From IMG/VR virus record IMGVR_UViG_3300040806_003768, positions 1 to 40,546 of that record: 40,546 nt of DNA. One strand, given 5' to 3'. The notes beneath the pieces are model-generated. The model did not search any database. It had not been told where the DNA came from and was given only the letters and a program-made list of their open reading frames with translations. The translations under genes were made by a program, and so were the position numbers. The DNA is from a virus. The number at the start of each line of letters is the position of its first letter. Position 1 is the first letter of the stretch. Shown one piece after another: positions 15,826 through 23,879 of this stretch.

Positions 15826-17892
15826 ATGTTAAAAAAACAAGAATCAAAAGAACTACAGGCTTTGTCAAAGGCTCTAAGTACCATTGGAAGAAAAGATGCC
15901 TCAAAAAAGGTGGCTTCACTTTTAAAAGTTGCTATTAATGCGGCAGAGCAAAGAACTTGGGTGAGAGAACAGGCTCAAAAACTATATCGGTCTTGGATGA
16001 ATCAGACTCCGGCCGAAGGTTCGACAAAAACAAGCAAAGAATCTGATAAAAAAGAGATCCCCATTGAAGGCGGCCGACTTCAACTAAAAGTAGTTTGCAA
16101 CAAAGATGGAGATATTCATACAGAATACAGTCTAGATAAATGGTGGCTTTGGTATTCTGTAACTGATCAAAAAACCTTTGATGAAGATACAACGCAGGTT
16201 GCCAGCTTAGGCAATAATACTAAAGAAGAGATTAAAGAGCTGCTAACTGAGTTAGCCGAGGTCGATAGAGAAGTAAATTCGGCAATTAAGGACTTTACTT
16301 CAGGTCAATCATTCACTATGCCTTCGGCCAGTACCCCCAGCAGCAGCAATGAATCAGCGGTCAGCTCAAAAAGAGCTTTTGCAAATGAAGAAGATGCTCA
16401 GACTGCTTTAGCGAGGCTAAATGCATCTGGAAAACTTCAGGGGGGACAAGAATCTCCGGATAAACAGTTGCTTCTTGATTATTTGAAAAATTATGCAATA
16501 GATAAGGTGGTATATATTTCGGACGGAAATACAGCCTTTAGATTTAATTCACAAGGAACTTGTGTATACCAGGAGCGCGGCAAAGAACAGATCACTGTCA
16601 ATCTTCCTGAATCCCTCAGAATGTTCAACATAGTATTTGAAACTGTTTTTGAGTTAGCAAGATATAGGGGTCGAGATACTCAATTCCAAATAAAAATTAG
16701 GGGATTCAGACCGCAAGAAGGTGTTCAATCCCTGAATATTACTGCTCAAACTGCTGATGCTAAAGATTCACTATTTGCATCTTCTTCATTGAGAAAAAGA
16801 AGGCTAATGAAAATTGCAGAGGAAGGTTTTGGTATTCCCTCAGATATATGGGACAAAATTGATAGAGGTGATTTGGATCGGCCAGAAGCTGCCCCTAGTC
16901 GAGCGAGATCAACATCAAGATCAAAGCCTTATGGGGAAACTCAGAGATTAATAAAACAGGTTGCTGAAACAAAAAGAGTTGATCTAAGTAACATTGATCC
17001 ATGGAGGTTGAGCGATGGACAGTGGGGCGAAGGAACATCTAAAGCTTATAATCAGGTAACCAATGGGAGCACAACCAAAACGAACCCCCCAACTCCAGCA
17101 GAAGCAGAGAAGACTTTGAAAGCCCTTCTTGAAGCCACCTCAGAAGAGCCTTCACAGGCCGATGCTCCGCTGACTGAAGAAAGAAAAGAGCTTTTGAAAA
17201 AATACTGGATGGTTGATCTTAGGACCTTCAATGCAATGCTCGCTGAAGGAAGTCCTGTTACAAAACAACAGTTTGACTCACTGTTTAGAGAAAGGGATGA
17301 TTTGGCAAAAAGCAATGATCCTTGGAGATACTTATTCCAAACAAGAATGAATGCGGATACTTATACCACAATCTTTGATAAAAAGCTTTCATATGGCCAA
17401 AAGCTTAACGAGGTATTTTCTAGATTAGATGAAAACAGAAGAGACTATCTAGAGCTTGTCTTAGGCAGAGGCTCAATTAATCAGGAACAGCCCACTGCTG
17501 GTGGCTATCCGGTTACAAATTATGATCCAGATACCTTCTTCTACGCTGAAGCAGAAGGCGAAGATAATGACTTTGTCTTTCAAACTTGGGGAGATGCCGT
17601 TGAGGGTTACAATGTTTGGGTAACCGTAAGCCCATTGGAAGATGGAGGGGTTCCCGATTCAGACACTCAAATTCAGCCAGTCGAAGCTAGAAAGGATGCC
17701 ACAACTCTAACCAGTTCCGAAAGAACGGGTCTTAGGGCGAATTACAGAAAGATAATGAGAGATGGTAGTTTAGGTGGGCAGAATAGGCCGAGTGAATACA
17801 AAAACCTCTCCAAGAGAGACAGAAGAGTCAGCAGGCGCAGAGAGCGTCTTGAAAGAAGGCTTCAAAGAAATCAGGATCGTCTCCGCCAGTAA
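15826..17892 (+). CDS. Large module-bearing protein, 688 aa
   Basis: The largest protein in the window and not recognised. Residues 8-38 are the recurring module (ELQALSKALSTIGRKDASKK, VASLLKVA). Ser/Thr-rich linkers separate several globular parts. A segment near residue 390 (VDLSNIDPWRLSDGQWGEGT) faintly resembles peptidoglycan-binding repeats. The C-terminus is very basic (RRVSRRRERLERRLQRNQDR). ATG 15826 has AAAGGA upstream. A structural or ejected virion protein is a reasonable guess. Confidence 0.75.
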   Translation: MLKKQESKELQALSKALSTIGRKDASKKVASLLKVAINAAEQRTWVREQAQKLYRSWMNQTPAEGSTKTSKESDKKEIPIEGGRLQLKVVCNKDGDIHTEYSLDKWWLWYSVTDQKTFDEDTTQVASLGNNTKEEIKELLTELAEVDREVNSAIKDFTSGQSFTMPSASTPSSSNESAVSSKRAFANEEDAQTALARLNASGKLQGGQESPDKQLLLDYLKNYAIDKVVYISDGNTAFRFNSQGTCVYQERGKEQITVNLPESLRMFNIVFETVFELARYRGRDTQFQIKIRGFRPQEGVQSLNITAQTADAKDSLFASSSLRKRRLMKIAEEGFGIPSDIWDKIDRGDLDRPEAAPSRARSTSRSKPYGETQRLIKQVAETKRVDLSNIDPWRLSDGQWGEGTSKAYNQVTNGSTTKTNPPTPAEAEKTLKALLEATSEEPSQADAPLTEERKELLKKYWMVDLRTFNAMLAEGSPVTKQQFDSLFRERDDLAKSNDPWRYLFQTRMNADTYTTIFDKKLSYGQKLNEVFSRLDENRRDYLELVLGRGSINQEQPTAGGYPVTNYDPDTFFYAEAEGEDNDFVFQTWGDAVEGYNVWVTVSPLEDGGVPDSDTQIQPVEARKDATTLTSSERTGLRANYRKIMRDGSLGGQNRPSEYKNLSKRDRRVSRRRERLERRLQRNQDRLRQ

Positions 17893-17920
17893 CGCTGATA
17901 ACATAATTGTCTGAAATCGC

Positions 17921-17930
17921 TTTCGGATCT
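17921..17930 (+). promoter_or_regulatory. TTTCGGATCT motif, candidate phage promoter element (copy 3)
   Basis: TTTCGGATCT preceded by GAAATCGC, 35 bp upstream of the GTG at 17965. It runs directly into a hairpin that buries the ribosome-binding site. Confidence 0.5.
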
Positions 17931-17959
17931 TCCAGAGCACAAAAAGCCCGCTCTGGAGG
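17929..17959 (+). promoter_or_regulatory. Hairpin sequestering the ribosome-binding site of the 17965 gene
   Basis: CTTCCAGAGC (17929-17938) pairs with GCTCTGGAGG (17950-17959) over 10 bp with one G-U pair; the loop is 11 nt. The Shine-Dalgarno GGAGG lies in the 3' arm, so folding should block translation. Confidence 0.65.
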
Positions 17960-17964
17960 ATAGA

Positions 17965-18537
17965 GTGATCTCTATTTTTGAAGAAAATAAAAAGCCGCGC
18001 AAGATGCAAAGAAAAAGTCGAATCAACCAAAGCAAGCAGAAAGCAAGGGCTATTAAGGAAGCTAGGGGTAAGGCCAATCTGGATAGATTAAATCCAATGG
18101 TCATACCCCTTCTTGCCGTTCATGCCAAAGAAGGTGCAAGCGAATTTCTCAAAAAAACTTCAGAGGTTATCAGTGAGGAACCACATCGCCTAACAGACAA
18201 ATGGATTGACTCGATTAACAATTGGGTTGACGGAATGATTGCGGCGGCTACATTGGAACCACCGGAGCTTTCTCCGGGAGAAAGAAGGGATTTTGGCCCG
18301 CTGAAGCTAATTAAATTTGTTGCCCCAAAGGACAATGTAGAGTTCCCGATGCCAGCGATGATTCTTGTTGATAAAAGAGGCTGGAAGTGGTACTTTAAAA
18401 CCTCAAAGACCTATCACTTTGACATTGGTGATATGATGTTCTTTAGAGCTACAGTGTCAGGTCACGGGGAGGGAATTACTTTTTTGAAGCGAGCTTCTAA
18501 CTTAAAGAAAACAGTTTTTATTCCGGAGAAAAAGTGA
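17965..18537 (+). CDS. Hypothetical protein, 190 aa, possible OB-fold C-terminal part
   Basis: GTG start at 17965 with GGAGG 5 nt upstream. The N-terminus is highly basic (KKPRKMQRKSRINQSKQKAR). The C-terminal 70 residues (FHFDIGDMMFFRATVSG-like pattern, then GITFLKRASNLKK) look like a beta-barrel of the type in single-strand-binding or OB proteins. Not recognised with certainty. The stop abuts the stop of the convergent endonuclease gene with no spare base. Control by the upstream hairpin is likely. Confidence 0.68.
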   Translation: MISIFEENKKPRKMQRKSRINQSKQKARAIKEARGKANLDRLNPMVIPLLAVHAKEGASEFLKKTSEVISEEPHRLTDKWIDSINNWVDGMIAAATLEPPELSPGERRDFGPLKLIKFVAPKDNVEFPMPAMILVDKRGWKWYFKTSKTYHFDIGDMMFFRATVSGHGEGITFLKRASNLKKTVFIPEKK

Positions 18538-19389
18538 TTAGAAGGGAAGATAGATTTCATCTATCATCAGTAGATAGTCTTCTATATCTCTGCTCTTGCA
18601 AAACTCTATAGCCGCAGCTTTTTTTGCAAGACATGTCTTTTCGTATTTCTCAAAATAATAAGAGCTTTTTATTTCTATAAGCCAGACTTTATTGTCTTTA
18701 AATATTTTGAAATCAACAAAGTATTTTTTGCAAGCACCATCTAAAGTGTAGTCTATGCAGGGTCCGTTTTTAATTTTTACATTATTGTCTTCGCATAATT
18801 TAACGAATGATCTTTCATAGGACCCCTGAACATTTATTGTGTTTCCAAATATTGTTTCATACTTTTTTACAGAGCAACGCCCACCCCCGTTTTTCAGGGC
18901 CTTCTCTACAAGGTGGGGTATGTGCATGGCTTGTTCTGACCCAAATCTTTGAATCATTGTTTTGTTTCTTTTTTTCATGATCTCTTTGTTTTGAAGACCG
19001 TATTCAACTCCATAATTTTTTATTAAAGTTTTCTTTTTTTTCTCTTTGATAACCTCACTTTTAGATGGATTATCAACTCCATACTTCTTTAAAAGAGTTT
19101 GCTTTGTCTTTTCTTTGCAGGCATCAGTTTGAAAGTAATTAGAGAACCCGGTACTCTCAAAGAGTCTAATGTTTCTCAGCTTATTAGAGCATGCTCTAGA
19201 ACAACATTCATAATAACCTGCTTTTATCGTTTTGAACCTAGTCTTGTTATCACATAGTTTGCAAAGACCTTCTTTGGATCTCCTTAAGTATTGGTCATAA
19301 TATTCCTTGCCGTTAAGATCATGGCGCTTAAGGTGTGTTCCAGAGTAATTTTCGTTGCATTTATAGTTACAAATTTTACAAACAAACAT
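18538..19389 (-). CDS. Homing-type endonuclease with zinc-finger N-terminus and DNA-binding repeats
   Basis: Predicted free-standing mobile endonuclease. The N-terminal CKICNYKC...THLKRH and CKLCDNKT...CCSRACSNK look like zinc fingers. Two or three copies of a NUMOD-like motif follow (TLLKKYGVDNPSKSEVIKEK; TLIKNYGVEYGLQNKEIMKK). The C-terminal part has SYERSF, FVDFKI and WLIEIKSSY, matching an E...D...ExK core of the Vsr/EDxHD/PD-(D/E)xK type. The 283-aa gene is inserted on the minus strand exactly between two plus-strand genes; AGGGG precedes its ATG. It borders purA, whose frame is interrupted 125 nt away. This matches the T4 mobA/gene 60 layout. Confidence 0.8.
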   Translation of the reverse strand: MFVCKICNYKCNENYSGTHLKRHDLNGKEYYDQYLRRSKEGLCKLCDNKTRFKTIKAGYYECCSRACSNKLRNIRLFESTGFSNYFQTDACKEKTKQTLLKKYGVDNPSKSEVIKEKKKKTLIKNYGVEYGLQNKEIMKKRNKTMIQRFGSEQAMHIPHLVEKALKNGGGRCSVKKYETIFGNTINVQGSYERSFVKLCEDNNVKIKNGPCIDYTLDGACKKYFVDFKIFKDNKVWLIEIKSSYYFEKYEKTCLAKKAAAIEFCKSRDIEDYLLMIDEIYLPF

Positions 19390-19466
19390 TTTTGGCCCCT
19401 ACTAACTGCCTTGGGATTAGTAGAAAAGCCTCAACTCCCCAAGGGATTCTTAAAAGGAGGTGTTTT
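19390..19466. promoter_or_regulatory. Divergent intergenic region with a 7-bp inverted repeat
   Basis: CTACTAA/TTAGTAG (19399-19405/19417-19423) lies between the endonuclease and purA start codons. No clear -35/-10 pair was found. It ends in the strong Shine-Dalgarno AAAGGAGGT of purA at 19453-19461. Confidence 0.35.
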
Positions 19467-20505
19467 ATGTCCAAGCTAATCAAGTTCGCAGATATTGTAG
19501 TTGGTTTAGCTTGGGGTTAACTACCCCGGCGATGAAGCAAAAGGAAAAGTTACCGCTCAGTTGGCAGCAACAAGAGCCTCTACGGGAGGCCCTCTTTATG
19601 ATTATGTAGCCCGCTGGGCCGGCGGAAACAATGCTGGACACACCGTATGGGTAGATGGAGAGTCTTTTAAAACTCATTTGGTTCCATCTGGAGTTTTTTA
19701 TGGCGTGAAATCAATCGTTGGTCCCGGTTGTGTTTTGCATCCAGAATCTTTCAATAAAGAGTTGGAGTATCTTTCTGATAATGGATTTGATCCTTCTTTG
19801 GTAAAGGTTTCTCCAAGATGCCATATCGTAACTGATGAACATATCCAGTTTGACAAAGAAAGGTTGGCTGGAAAGCTTGGAACAACGAGTCGTGGAATTG
19901 CCCCATCTTATTCTGCAAAGTTTGCAAGAGAAGGTCTTTTGGCAAAGGACATTCTTCCCCAATCTCTTTTGTGGGACGAAAAGCTATCTGGGAATATCCT
20001 TTGCGAAGGAGCGCAGGGCATTTGGCTTGATGTTGATTATGGCCTTTACCCTTATGTAACCTCGTCTACAACGCTGCCCTATGCAGCTTGTAGTATCGGG
20101 TTTCCTCCTCAAAAGATTCGTCGTATTTGGGGTGCAGCAAAGATTTACGACACAAGGTCTGGAGAAGATCCTAGGTTTCCCGAATCTCTTTTTAAAAACC
20201 CCCTTCTCAAAGGTCTTGCTGATTTGGGGTCGGAGTTTGGCGTTACAACTGGAAGGCGCAGAAAGGTTAACTGGCTAAATCTAAATATGCTTATTTCTGC
20301 AATCAACCTTTCCGGCACAACAAACCTTGTTGTTAGCAAATGCGATGTAATGAGGGAGCTTGGTCAGTTCAGGCTCTTATACAATGATGAGCTTCTCTTT
20401 TTCTCTGATCTAGAAGGAATGTGTGAATTCATTACTTCAAAGATTACGAGTCAGTGCGAAATGATTTCAGAGATTAGATATTCAAGCTCTCCTAGGGAGA
20501 TTTAA
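19467..20505 (+). CDS. purA: Adenylosuccinate synthetase with discontinuous frame (probable ribosome bypass)
   Basis: Joins IMP and aspartate using GTP to give adenylosuccinate. ATG 19467 has AAAGGAGGT upstream. Codons 1-17 read MSKLIKFADIVVGLAWG, then TAA (19518). The remaining 324 codons continue in the +1 frame from GAT 19531. The rest is a conserved, undamaged PurA: GGNNAGHTV, KLGTTSRGIAPSY, EGAQGIWLDVDYG, YPYVTSSTT, FGVTTGRRRKVNWLN. Skipping 19518-19530 gives 341 aa with WGDEAKGK, the family phosphate loop, and a length like short archaeal PurA. A plain +1 frameshift would give WGNYPGDEAKGK (345 aa). The loop's Asp is kept, so this is not a PurZ-type diaminopurine enzyme. The gene abuts a DHH gene. 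Confidence 0.85.
19513..19530 (+). other. Candidate translational bypass site in purA (take-off, hairpin, landing)
   Basis: GGT (19515-19517) is the last in-frame codon before TAA (19518-19520), and GGC (19528-19530) is the proposed landing codon; one tRNA-Gly(GCC) reads both. GGGGT (19513-19517) pairs perfectly with ACCCC (19523-19527) around the loop TAACT. The hairpin therefore holds the take-off codon and ends exactly where landing begins. Decoding resumes at GAT 19531, restoring W-G-D-E. No Shine-Dalgarno-like sequence lies inside the gap. Alternative: +1 shift at GGT-TAA. Confidence 0.6.
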
Positions 20506-21339
20506 TTGAGTAAACCGCTGGTTTTGTACCACGCAGGATGCCCTGATGGATTTGGCTCTGCGTGGGCTTTCTATCAAAAATATGGTGATAAAGCAGAGTA
20601 CCGTCCTGTTCGTTATAGCGATGACTATCCAACCGTTACAGGAAGAACTGTTTTTATTGTGGACTTTTCTTATCCGAGGACTATCTTGGAGAAGATGGAG
20701 GAATCCGCATCGAGCCTTGTGGTGATCGACCATCACAAAACAGCAGAAGAAGATCTAAGTGGATTGGATTATTGCCACTTCGATATGTCTCATTCGGGAG
20801 CTTATCTTGCTTGGAAGTATCTTTTCGGAGAAGATAACATTCCTCTTCTAATTAGATATATAGAAGATAGAGATTTATGGAAATGGGAAATGGAAGGATC
20901 GGAAGAGATACTTTCTTTTGTTGATTCTTGCAGAAAAACATTTGACAATTGGAATGGCCTTCATAGAAGGCTGACCAAAGAATACGATGAAGCTTGGTGT
21001 GAGGTATACGAATCAGGTCGAGCTATTCTTAGGTATAAGAATTCCATAATAAAGCCTATCTTAAAAAGAGCATATAGGTTGAGGATGGGAGGGAAAGATG
21101 TTTTAACTGTAAACTCATCAGTTTTCCAGTCAGAGCTTGGAAGCCTTTTATCGGAAAACGAACCTTATGCTGCCGTATATTATTGGAACGGAAGAGAGTT
21201 TATTTTTTCTCTAAGGTCAAGTGAATCTGGAGTTGATGTTTCGGAGATTGCAAAAAAATATGGTGGCGGTGGACATAGAAATGCCGCAGGATTTATAATT
21301 TCTTCATTAGAAGATTTACAGCAAAAAACAAGAGAATAA
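20506..21339 (+). CDS. DHH/DHHA1 family phosphoesterase
   Basis: A manganese-dependent phosphoesterase of the DHH superfamily (NrnA nano-RNase, RecJ-like). HAGCPDGFGSAWAF at the N-terminus, VDFS, IDHHKTA (the DHH motif) and a late RDLWKW form the metal site. The C-terminal DHHA1 domain is marked by YGGGGHRNAAGF. At 277 aa it is close to short oligoribonuclease-type members; the substrate could be short RNA, cyclic dinucleotide breakdown products or pAp. TTG 20506 directly follows the purA stop with TAGGGAGA upstream. Confidence 0.87.
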   Translation: MSKPLVLYHAGCPDGFGSAWAFYQKYGDKAEYRPVRYSDDYPTVTGRTVFIVDFSYPRTILEKMEESASSLVVIDHHKTAEEDLSGLDYCHFDMSHSGAYLAWKYLFGEDNIPLLIRYIEDRDLWKWEMEGSEEILSFVDSCRKTFDNWNGLHRRLTKEYDEAWCEVYESGRAILRYKNSIIKPILKRAYRLRMGGKDVLTVNSSVFQSELGSLLSENEPYAAVYYWNGREFIFSLRSSESGVDVSEIAKKYGGGGHRNAAGFIISSLEDLQQKTRE

Positions 21340-21340
21340 A

Positions 21341-22072
21341 ATGTCGAGTGAAAGTCAAAATCTAGAGTCAGAGTTGATCGCTATCATAAACACCCTTGAT
21401 GATCTATCGTGGCGGGATAGAGAAAAGGAAGAAGATAGAGCAATAACCCTTGTAAAGAAAATATCAAGTGAAGACGCCTTAGCGTGGCTCATGTCAAGCG
21501 AAAAGTTTGATCTTATGAAATCCCACTACACAGGAAGGTCTTGGTGGGCAAGAAGCTTCTTGTCAAGAGTAAGAGGTGAGATGATTTTGAAGAATTTATC
21601 TAATGCGGATTTAATTCTAAAGAAGTCAACTTGTAATGATGTGAGATTGAAAATTCTTTCAGAAGGATACTACTCTGATGTAAAGTTGATTGACTATGTT
21701 GCAAAAAGATCTTCCGGAGATCTTCTTCTTTTCTGTGCAAAGATTTGCTCAACAAGAACATTAAAGAAGATTAAGGATGCAAAAAATAAGGAGCTTATGT
21801 CAATTGTATATGAAAGACTCGGCCCCGTAGAGTGCTTGGATGATATGATTGACGATAAGTATGCTAAAAATAGAAGGTTAGGATATCAGTATGCACCATT
21901 TGGCTATGAGAAGTTAAATGAAAAGACTTCCGAAATCGCAAGGGGTCCAACCTATTTTCTGATAAAGAAAATCTCTAAGGAATATTTGCCGATGCTTCTT
22001 GCAAACAGAAATTTAGAGCAAGGAAGTTGGATTTCAAAGGCGATGCAAGAAAGAATGGATAGTGAGGTTTGA
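21341..22072 (+). CDS. Alpha-helical repeat-like protein, 243 aa
   Basis: Not recognised. Starts ATG 21341, 1 nt after the previous stop. All-helical with repeated Leu-rich segments (ADLILKKSTCNDVRLKILSE; DYVAKRSSGDLLLFCAKICS). Its C-terminus resembles that of the 276-aa protein at 11112. A HEAT-like scaffold is my best description. Confidence 0.7.
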   Translation: MSSESQNLESELIAIINTLDDLSWRDREKEEDRAITLVKKISSEDALAWLMSSEKFDLMKSHYTGRSWWARSFLSRVRGEMILKNLSNADLILKKSTCNDVRLKILSEGYYSDVKLIDYVAKRSSGDLLLFCAKICSTRTLKKIKDAKNKELMSIVYERLGPVECLDDMIDDKYAKNRRLGYQYAPFGYEKLNEKTSEIARGPTYFLIKKISKEYLPMLLANRNLEQGSWISKAMQERMDSEV

Positions 22073-22073
22073 T

Positions 22074-23042
22074 ATGACTGAAGAAGTAGCTAGCAATGAG
22101 GTTTGTCAACTTTCAAATCTTCACATTGATGAAGAGGTTTCTTTTGAGGATAAGTTTTCTGAATCTTATCTGGTAAACTATGCCATAAAACATGCCATAG
22201 AAGATATGAGCAGGTATTATGCTAGTCCTGAGGAGTTTACCTCATTTTTTGGAAACGGAAGTCTTATTTCCATTTGGAATGCTTTTCCAAAGCACAGGCA
22301 GACTATCCTTGATAGCTTCGTCATCCCAATGAGGATTCCGTGGAATCTTGGTAAAGATGCCTCCTCTTCTATGATGGAGCAATACAAGGCTATCGCAATT
22401 AGCGTACATGATACGGTAAAAGATTCCTATACTCTTAGCGACTCCCGTATGAGAGTTGGTCTTTCTGATATCCTTGATATAAAGTATGATTTTAAGACTA
22501 TTTGCGAGCACCTGATTGAATCGGAGGATCCGCATAATTCTCTTGAATACTGGAGAGATGTAGGTCTTAATAGATCTGATGACCCTGAATTCTTTGAGTT
22601 TGCTTACTTCTCAATTAAGCGTGCTCCGGGTTCTACCGAGCTGAAAAAGCAGGTTATAAGCCACGCCTCTGCAAAGAACGCTTTGTCTACTAAGATAATC
22701 GAGGCTATTGCAAAGTCTTCTCCGATTACTCTAAAAAGATCTATCGTTAAAGAGCTTTGCGGAGAACTATGGGATCTCAAAAGAGACATTAATTGTATAG
22801 ATAGAAAAAGGATAGGCAAAGGCCTTTCTGTCGAGGAAGTTGAGGAAATGAAATCTTCTCTCAAAGAAAGTGTAGACAAAATTCAAGAGAAGCTTATTTT
22901 GTTTGCACCAGTTGTTGACAGAAGTGTTCAAAGGAATCTGGTAGAAAATGTTTGCAAAGAGAATCTTGTTTGGCTTGTACCAGCAGTTTCACAAGTAGGA
23001 AACTCTTGGTTATCGAGAAGCCTAGAGGCAGCAATGGAATAG
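22074..23042 (+). CDS. Alpha-helical repeat-like protein, 322 aa
   Basis: ATG 22074 follows GAGG with a 6-nt gap; the in-frame GTG 22062 is less likely. Long helical protein ending in NLVWLVPAVSQVGNSWLSRS and LEAAME, similar in character to the end of the upstream gene. The pair probably forms an operon with it. Function unknown. Confidence 0.7.
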   Translation: MTEEVASNEVCQLSNLHIDEEVSFEDKFSESYLVNYAIKHAIEDMSRYYASPEEFTSFFGNGSLISIWNAFPKHRQTILDSFVIPMRIPWNLGKDASSSMMEQYKAIAISVHDTVKDSYTLSDSRMRVGLSDILDIKYDFKTICEHLIESEDPHNSLEYWRDVGLNRSDDPEFFEFAYFSIKRAPGSTELKKQVISHASAKNALSTKIIEAIAKSSPITLKRSIVKELCGELWDLKRDINCIDRKRIGKGLSVEEVEEMKSSLKESVDKIQEKLILFAPVVDRSVQRNLVENVCKENLVWLVPAVSQVGNSWLSRSLEAAME

Positions 23043-23074
23043 CGCAAGCTAGAATAAATTTTAGGGAGCTAAAT

Positions 23075-23290
23075 ATGTCTGGAAGTAGAGAGATGAATTT
23101 GAAGATTAGAGTTACAAACCTCGATACAAGAGCAGAGTTTGTACACTCAAATGTACCGCTGGACCATGTTGAAATGATTAGGTTAAACCCGAACCTAAGA
23201 GTTGAAGTTTTAGGAAGATCCAGAGGCAGGGGCAACAATCAGCCTTTGGAGAATAAAAATGCTCAAAAAGATACTAGGAGTAGCAACTAG
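23075..23290 (+). CDS. Small basic hypothetical protein, 71 aa
   Basis: ATG 23075 has AGGGAG 7 nt upstream, so I place the start here rather than at earlier in-frame codons that overlap the previous gene. The body is beta-like (MNLKIRVTNLDTRAEFVHSN; LRVEVLGRS) with a basic, Gly/Arg/Asn-rich tail. It overlaps the secreted protein gene by 32 nt. Confidence 0.65.
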   Translation: MSGSREMNLKIRVTNLDTRAEFVHSNVPLDHVEMIRLNPNLRVEVLGRSRGRGNNQPLENKNAQKDTRSSN

Positions 23291-23879
23291 CTTGTTCTTG
23301 ATAGCCTCAGCTTCTGAGGCTATAGCAGAGCCTTATAAGTCAATATATCTGAAAGATATAAGCACAAAAACTGTGCTAGAAGAGTTGTTGCACGGGGAGA
23401 GTAGAGGTATAAAGATTTCTGTTTCTTACGAATTAGGATCTATTATTTCTCAAGAATCTTTTCCCGCCAACTTTGTTGCAAGACAAGTTCTTCTTTCAGA
23501 AAAGCATATTAGAAGATTTAATTCCCAAATGGGTTTGCGATCTTCTGATTGTAGAAGTTCTTATGATGTAAATATTTATGTTATTTCAAATGAAAAAATG
23601 TGGGAAGAAGATCGCTTTTACTCATATCGGCTAAGAACAAATCTTGGATCAGAAAGAAGAATCTATGGATTTTATGATTCGACTTTGGAGATTCCAAGAA
23701 ACAATGTTTTGATAATAACAAATGTTGATGAAAGAGAGAATCTTCTTACCTTACAGCATGAATTGGCACATTATTGGTTTGATAGGCTTTGTGTAAAATC
23801 AAATTATAAAGAAAGCTCAGAAATATATGCTTTAACATATGAGGAATATGTAATTAGAAATTATGAAGACTTTAGATAG
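23259..23879 (+). CDS. Secreted zinc-metallopeptidase-like protein, 206 aa
   Basis: The N-terminus MLKKILGVATSLFLIASASE is a signal peptide, with likely cleavage after AIA (residue 23). The mature protein ends with LLTLQHELAHYWFDRLCVK, an HExxH zinc site, so it should act in the periplasm or outside the cell. Two Cys could form a disulfide. ATG 23259 has GGAG 7 nt upstream and overlaps the preceding gene. Possibly used for host envelope change or release, though the substrate is unknown. Confidence 0.78.
   Translation: MLKKILGVATSLFLIASASEAIAEPYKSIYLKDISTKTVLEELLHGESRGIKISVSYELGSIISQESFPANFVARQVLLSEKHIRRFNSQMGLRSSDCRSSYDVNIYVISNEKMWEEDRFYSYRLRTNLGSERRIYGFYDSTLEIPRNNVLIITNVDERENLLTLQHELAHYWFDRLCVKSNYKESSEIYALTYEEYVIRNYEDFR

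Noticed and set aside
19467-20505. purA as a decayed pseudogene
   Set aside because: Only one discontinuity exists and every PurA motif after it is intact over 324 codons, with a strong ribosome site before the first segment. Decay normally leaves several lesions. A sequencing error remains possible and is stated.
19467-20505. PurZ and a 2-aminoadenine (Z) genome
   Set aside because: The phosphate loop has Asp (GDEAKGK), as in PurA, not the Ser or other change typical of PurZ, and no DatZ or MazZ gene was recognised.
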